64,000 bases of DNA from Archangium gephyra (GTDB taxonomy: Bacteria > Myxococcota > Myxococcia > Myxococcales > Myxococcaceae): positions 186,001 to 250,000 of the forward strand of contig QFQP01000003.1 in the NCBI GenBank assembly GCA_003243425.1. The letters run 5' to 3'. The notes beneath the pieces are model-generated. The model saw nothing but the letters and a program-made list of their open reading frames with translations. It had not been told where the DNA came from and searched no databases. Shown piece by piece: positions 61,508 to 64,000 of this stretch. How positions within the stretch are numbered: the stretch's first letter is position 1; the number at the start of each line of letters is the position of its first letter. The translations under genes and the position numbers were made by a program.

Positions 61508-62032
61508 ATGAGAATCGTGTTCGTTCTCTTCACCTTCGTCGCCGCGTCGTCGTGCGTGCGCGCTCGCCCCAACGTCGTCTTCGCGTCTGATGACCTCGGT
61601 GAGCGCTGCCACAAAGAAGCCGACCGTGCGTTCCGCGCCTGCCTCGCCGACAAGACCGCACGCGAGGTGTGCGAAGACGCGCAAGACGCGCTGCTCCTCA
61701 AGTGTGGCGGCGACGTGCAAGAGGAAAACGAAGCCATCACCGTGAAGACCAGCGAAGAGCTGGGTCACCTCAACGTCGTTCGCTCGTACGGCGTGAAGTA
61801 CACCCGCTCGTTCGTGCTCGAGTACACCAACGACACGGCCGACGTGCTTCGCAAGGTGCGGCTGGAGTGTTCGGTGATCGACGTTCGCGGCGTGGTGGTG
61901 AACACCGGCTCGCTCGAAATTCCCGAAGCGCAGCCGGGGGCGACGACGACCCGAATTCTCCACGTGCTCGATTCAGTGAACCGCGCCGCGACCGCCGACT
62001 GCCGCATCGCCGTGGCGCAGCGCGGCGCCTGA
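61508..62032 (+). CDS. Exported hypothetical protein
   Basis: 174 aa from ATG 61508. Signal-like N-terminus ends near SSC, so it may be a lipoprotein. A Cys-rich helical part (CHKEADRAFRACLADKTAREVCEDAQDALLLKC) is followed by a beta-domain with YTNDTADVLRKVRLECSVIDVRGVVVNTGSL that resembles a FxLYD-type unit. Function unknown. The long open frame upstream on this strand is antisense shadow of the MFS gene. Confidence 0.68.
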   Translation: MRIVFVLFTFVAASSCVRARPNVVFASDDLGERCHKEADRAFRACLADKTAREVCEDAQDALLLKCGGDVQEENEAITVKTSEELGHLNVVRSYGVKYTRSFVLEYTNDTADVLRKVRLECSVIDVRGVVVNTGSLEIPEAQPGATTTRILHVLDSVNRAATADCRIAVAQRGA

Positions 62033-62033
62033 G

Positions 62034-62420
62034 TCACACGCGCGCGTCGAACAGGTCGAGCAACGACCTGCCCAACCGTTCGTGGACCACGCGCGAAACG
62101 AGCGGAACCATCGACTGCTGCGCCGCGCCACCCCACGCCTCGCGACGCGGCAAGGGGCGTTCACTCCGCAGATACGCCGCGTAGGGCCGTTCGCCTTCGC
62201 GAAGCAGCATTCCAGCCAGATCGTCGAGCACGTCTTCCGAAGCGTCGTCTGCGAGACCACCCACGATGAGGGCATCGACCAGCTCGGTGCGCAGATCGAT
62301 CACTGCGGCGCCGACCTCCGCGAGCACCTCATCGTCGAGCCTGGCGAGGCGCGCTTCGAGCACCGAGTCACTCGGAGCGTCCGTCAACAGCGACCAGACC
62401 GCGGCGTGAGCGAACGACAT
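62034..62420 (-). CDS. Hypothetical protein coupled to holB
   Basis: 128 aa, starting two bases after the holB stop. Mostly helical and acidic in the first half (LEARLARLDDEVLAEVGAAVIDLRTELVDALI), with no signal peptide or membrane segment. No family recognised. Tight spacing suggests translation with holB. Convergent with the exported hypothetical gene. Confidence 0.62.
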   Translation of the reverse strand: MSFAHAAVWSLLTDAPSDSVLEARLARLDDEVLAEVGAAVIDLRTELVDALIVGGLADDASEDVLDDLAGMLLREGERPYAAYLRSERPLPRREAWGGAAQQSMVPLVSRVVHERLGRSLLDLFDARV

Positions 62421-62422
62421 CT

Positions 62423-63454
62423 TCAGGCCAGGAAGAACTCGATGAACATGCGCTCGAGCTGGAGCCTCGTCGACCCATTGCGCTGGGTGATGGCGTTCTT
62501 CGCTTCATCGATGAGCTGCGTGCGGCGCTGAACCCGTGCCGGCGAAATACGCGCGGCGGCGGTCGCGGCGAGTTCCTTCAAGTCTGCGTTCACCAGCGCG
62601 TCACTGCCGACCTGCGTGAGCGCCACGTCGCGCAGCCACACCTGCAGCACTTCGAGCGAAGTCTCCGCCGTCGCGCGCTCGTCGGACCACTGTTCAGCCA
62701 GCGTGAGCCAGCCGCTCGCGTCCTGCGGCACCAGCTTCTCGAACGACTCGATGATGTCTTTGCGTGCCTCGAGCGTCTTCGGGTCGAGCGACAGCGCGCG
62801 CGCCATGCTGCCCGACGCCATCGCGGCGATCTGATTGGCCAGCGCGTCTTCCATGCCCTTCTTCGCGGACGCCTTCACCTTCGCGGCGATGAGCTCGGTC
62901 GGCAGCGGGCCGAAGTTCGCCTTCGCGCAGCGGCTGCGAATGGTCGGCAGCAACTTGTCGGGAGCCGAAGAGATGAGGATCAGCACCGTGTCCTTCGGCG
63001 GCTCCTCGAGCGTCTTCAGCAGTGCGTTCTGCGCGTTCTGGTTCATCGCGTGCGCGGTGACGAGCAACGCGACCTTGTACTTCGACTCCAGCGCGCGGAA
63101 CGCGAGGCGCTCCTGCAGCTTGCGGATCTGCTCGATGCGGATGTCGCGCGATGGCGTGTTGGTGAAGTCACTGCGACCTGCGATGCCGCGCTCGACCTGC
63201 TCGGCTTCAGGCATCAGCCAGGTGACGTCGGGGTGATTGCGGTTCATCACCCGCTTGCACGCAGCGCAGTGGCCGCAGCCTTCGAAGGGCTTCTCGGGGC
63301 ACACCAGCGCCTGGGCGAGCGAAGCAGCGGTCAGTTCTTTTCCGACTCCATCGGGGCCCTGAAAGAGCCACGCGTGATGAACCTGCTGTTTGGCCAACGC
63401 TGAACGCAGCGCTTCGACGGCCCGCGGTTGTCCCTGAACGTCTTCGAGCGACAC
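62423..63454 (-). CDS. holB: DNA polymerase III subunit delta'
   Basis: 343 aa. AAA+ clamp-loader subunit with a degenerate P-loop GPDGVGKEL (Glu in place of the Thr/Ser), zinc knuckle CGHCAACKR, the sensor ARNQNAQNALLKTLEEPP and SRC motif IRSRCAKANF. The non-ATPase P-loop matches delta', which contacts delta and gamma/tau. Its partner holA lies 7 kb away in the asnS-metG operon. Followed at two bases by a small coupled gene. Confidence 0.94.
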   Translation of the reverse strand: MSLEDVQGQPRAVEALRSALAKQQVHHAWLFQGPDGVGKELTAASLAQALVCPEKPFEGCGHCAACKRVMNRNHPDVTWLMPEAEQVERGIAGRSDFTNTPSRDIRIEQIRKLQERLAFRALESKYKVALLVTAHAMNQNAQNALLKTLEEPPKDTVLILISSAPDKLLPTIRSRCAKANFGPLPTELIAAKVKASAKKGMEDALANQIAAMASGSMARALSLDPKTLEARKDIIESFEKLVPQDASGWLTLAEQWSDERATAETSLEVLQVWLRDVALTQVGSDALVNADLKELAATAAARISPARVQRRTQLIDEAKNAITQRNGSTRLQLERMFIEFFLA

Positions 63455-63483
63455 GCGCGTCGACCTAGCAGAGACTCGGCGTC

Positions 63484-64000
63484 ATGGATCACACCGGTTC
63501 GAGCTTTCTGACGTGCGCGGTGGCAGGCCCCGGCTTCATCTACTTTGCGAAGGAACTCGACGTGCTGGTGCGGCGAGGCACGCCGAACTCCGCGTTCTTC
63601 GTGTTCAAAGAGAAGGACACCGAAGCGCCGTTCCGCAAGTACGACGAGAACGTGCACTGGCCGGCGATCTCCATGGCCACCATCAAGCCGGAAGGTGGGC
63701 AGCGCGTGGTGGTGGCCATCGGGCACAACGGCGACTTCTGGGAGCTGAGTCCATCGACCACGGTCGAGACGCTCGGGAAGATCGCAACGAAGCACGTGCT
63801 CCGTCGCGTGGCGGGCATCGGAGATCGTCTGTTCGCCTGCGGAATGAACCGCGTGGTGCTCGAGCGCACAGGGGTCGGGCAGTGGGCCGAGAGCGGGCCG
63901 GTGGTCGACGCACCTGGCGTCGTCGGCTTCGAAGCCATTGGCGGGTTCGGCGTCGACGAGCTCTACGCAGCGGGTTGGAACGGTGAGCTGTGGTGGCGCG
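63484..64000 (+). CDS. Hypothetical propeller-like protein (3' end outside window)
   Basis: Open from ATG 63484 to the window end (172 codons, no stop). No signal peptide. Repeated short strands (WPAISMATIKPEGG, VVVAIGHNGDFWEL, DELYAAGWNGELWW) with Gly-Trp turns fit a beta-propeller/YCF48-type fold such as those seen in myxobacterial proteins of unknown function. Divergent from holB with 30 bp between starts. Family not recognised with certainty. Confidence 0.58.
   Translation, partial: MDHTGSSFLTCAVAGPGFIYFAKELDVLVRRGTPNSAFFVFKEKDTEAPFRKYDENVHWPAISMATIKPEGGQRVVVAIGHNGDFWELSPSTTVETLGKIATKHVLRRVAGIGDRLFACGMNRVVLERTGVGQWAESGPVVDAPGVVGFEAIGGFGVDELYAAGWNGELWWR

Overview
The window is GC-rich DNA (about two thirds G+C by eye) from a myxobacterium-like member of the Myxococcota. 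The evidence is lineage-typical families: a DUF2378/TIGR02265 protein, a TIGR02266-type PilZ protein, several DUF4388 domains, kinases with PEGA domains, MYXO-CTERM-like tails (Cys, hydrophobic helix, Arg cluster) on secreted proteins, and many small lipoproteins. No IS elements, integrases or CRISPR arrays were seen. Function calls come from motif recognition in the translations; no database search was run.

Layout. 0-0.6 kb: the 3' end of a DrmC-like phospholipase D protein, which may be the last gene of a DISARM defence locus outside the window. 1.3-5.7 kb: a translationally coupled late cytochrome c maturation operon (ccmF, ccmG, ccmH, ccmI-like, TPR gene). 5.6-17.3 kb: FAD oxidase/YkgJ pair, two tandem related unknowns, CysQ-like phosphatase, glutaredoxin-like/aminotransferase pair, DUF4388 protein, ABC exporter pair, PilZ protein, FG-GAP lipoprotein and TusA-like protein. 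17.4-19.3 kb: a membrane-anchored protein with three DsbA-like domains, closed by a clear terminator. 19.4-22.5 kb: a 481-bp non-coding region with two palindromes spaced three helical turns apart, then a coupled operon of a GAF sigma-54 activator, a DUF4347-type protein with a caspase-clan-like His/Cys pair, and a histone-tail/His-Gly/Asp-rich protein. 22.5-27.9 kb, converging on that operon: two receptor-like kinases, one fused to a STAND NTPase and an FGE-sulfatase fold. This is the most unusual part of the window.

27.9-32.3 kb: orphan CheB with a degenerate second receiver, secreted proteins and a glutamine amidotransferase. 32.3-36 kb: housekeeping block gap-pgk-tpiA-secG-tRNA-Leu(GAG). 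36-42.5 kb: secreted proteins (amidase, inhibitory-type serpin, Cys-repeat protein) and a slipin. 42.7 kb: an atypical tRNA gene. 43-50.5 kb: DgkA-type kinase, FAD dehydrogenase, START protein, YhaM-like OB protein and a MshEN/HD-GYP/REC/DUF4388 regulator. 50.5-57 kb: asnS-holA-metG-HEAT-tatD operon. 57-64 kb: HEWGH metalloprotease lipoprotein, SatP-type and AmpG/SLC33-type transporters, and holB with a small partner.

Many same-strand pairs overlap by ATGA or GTGA, so operons are tight and translation is probably coupled. Because of this coupling several start codons were moved inward from the longest open frame.
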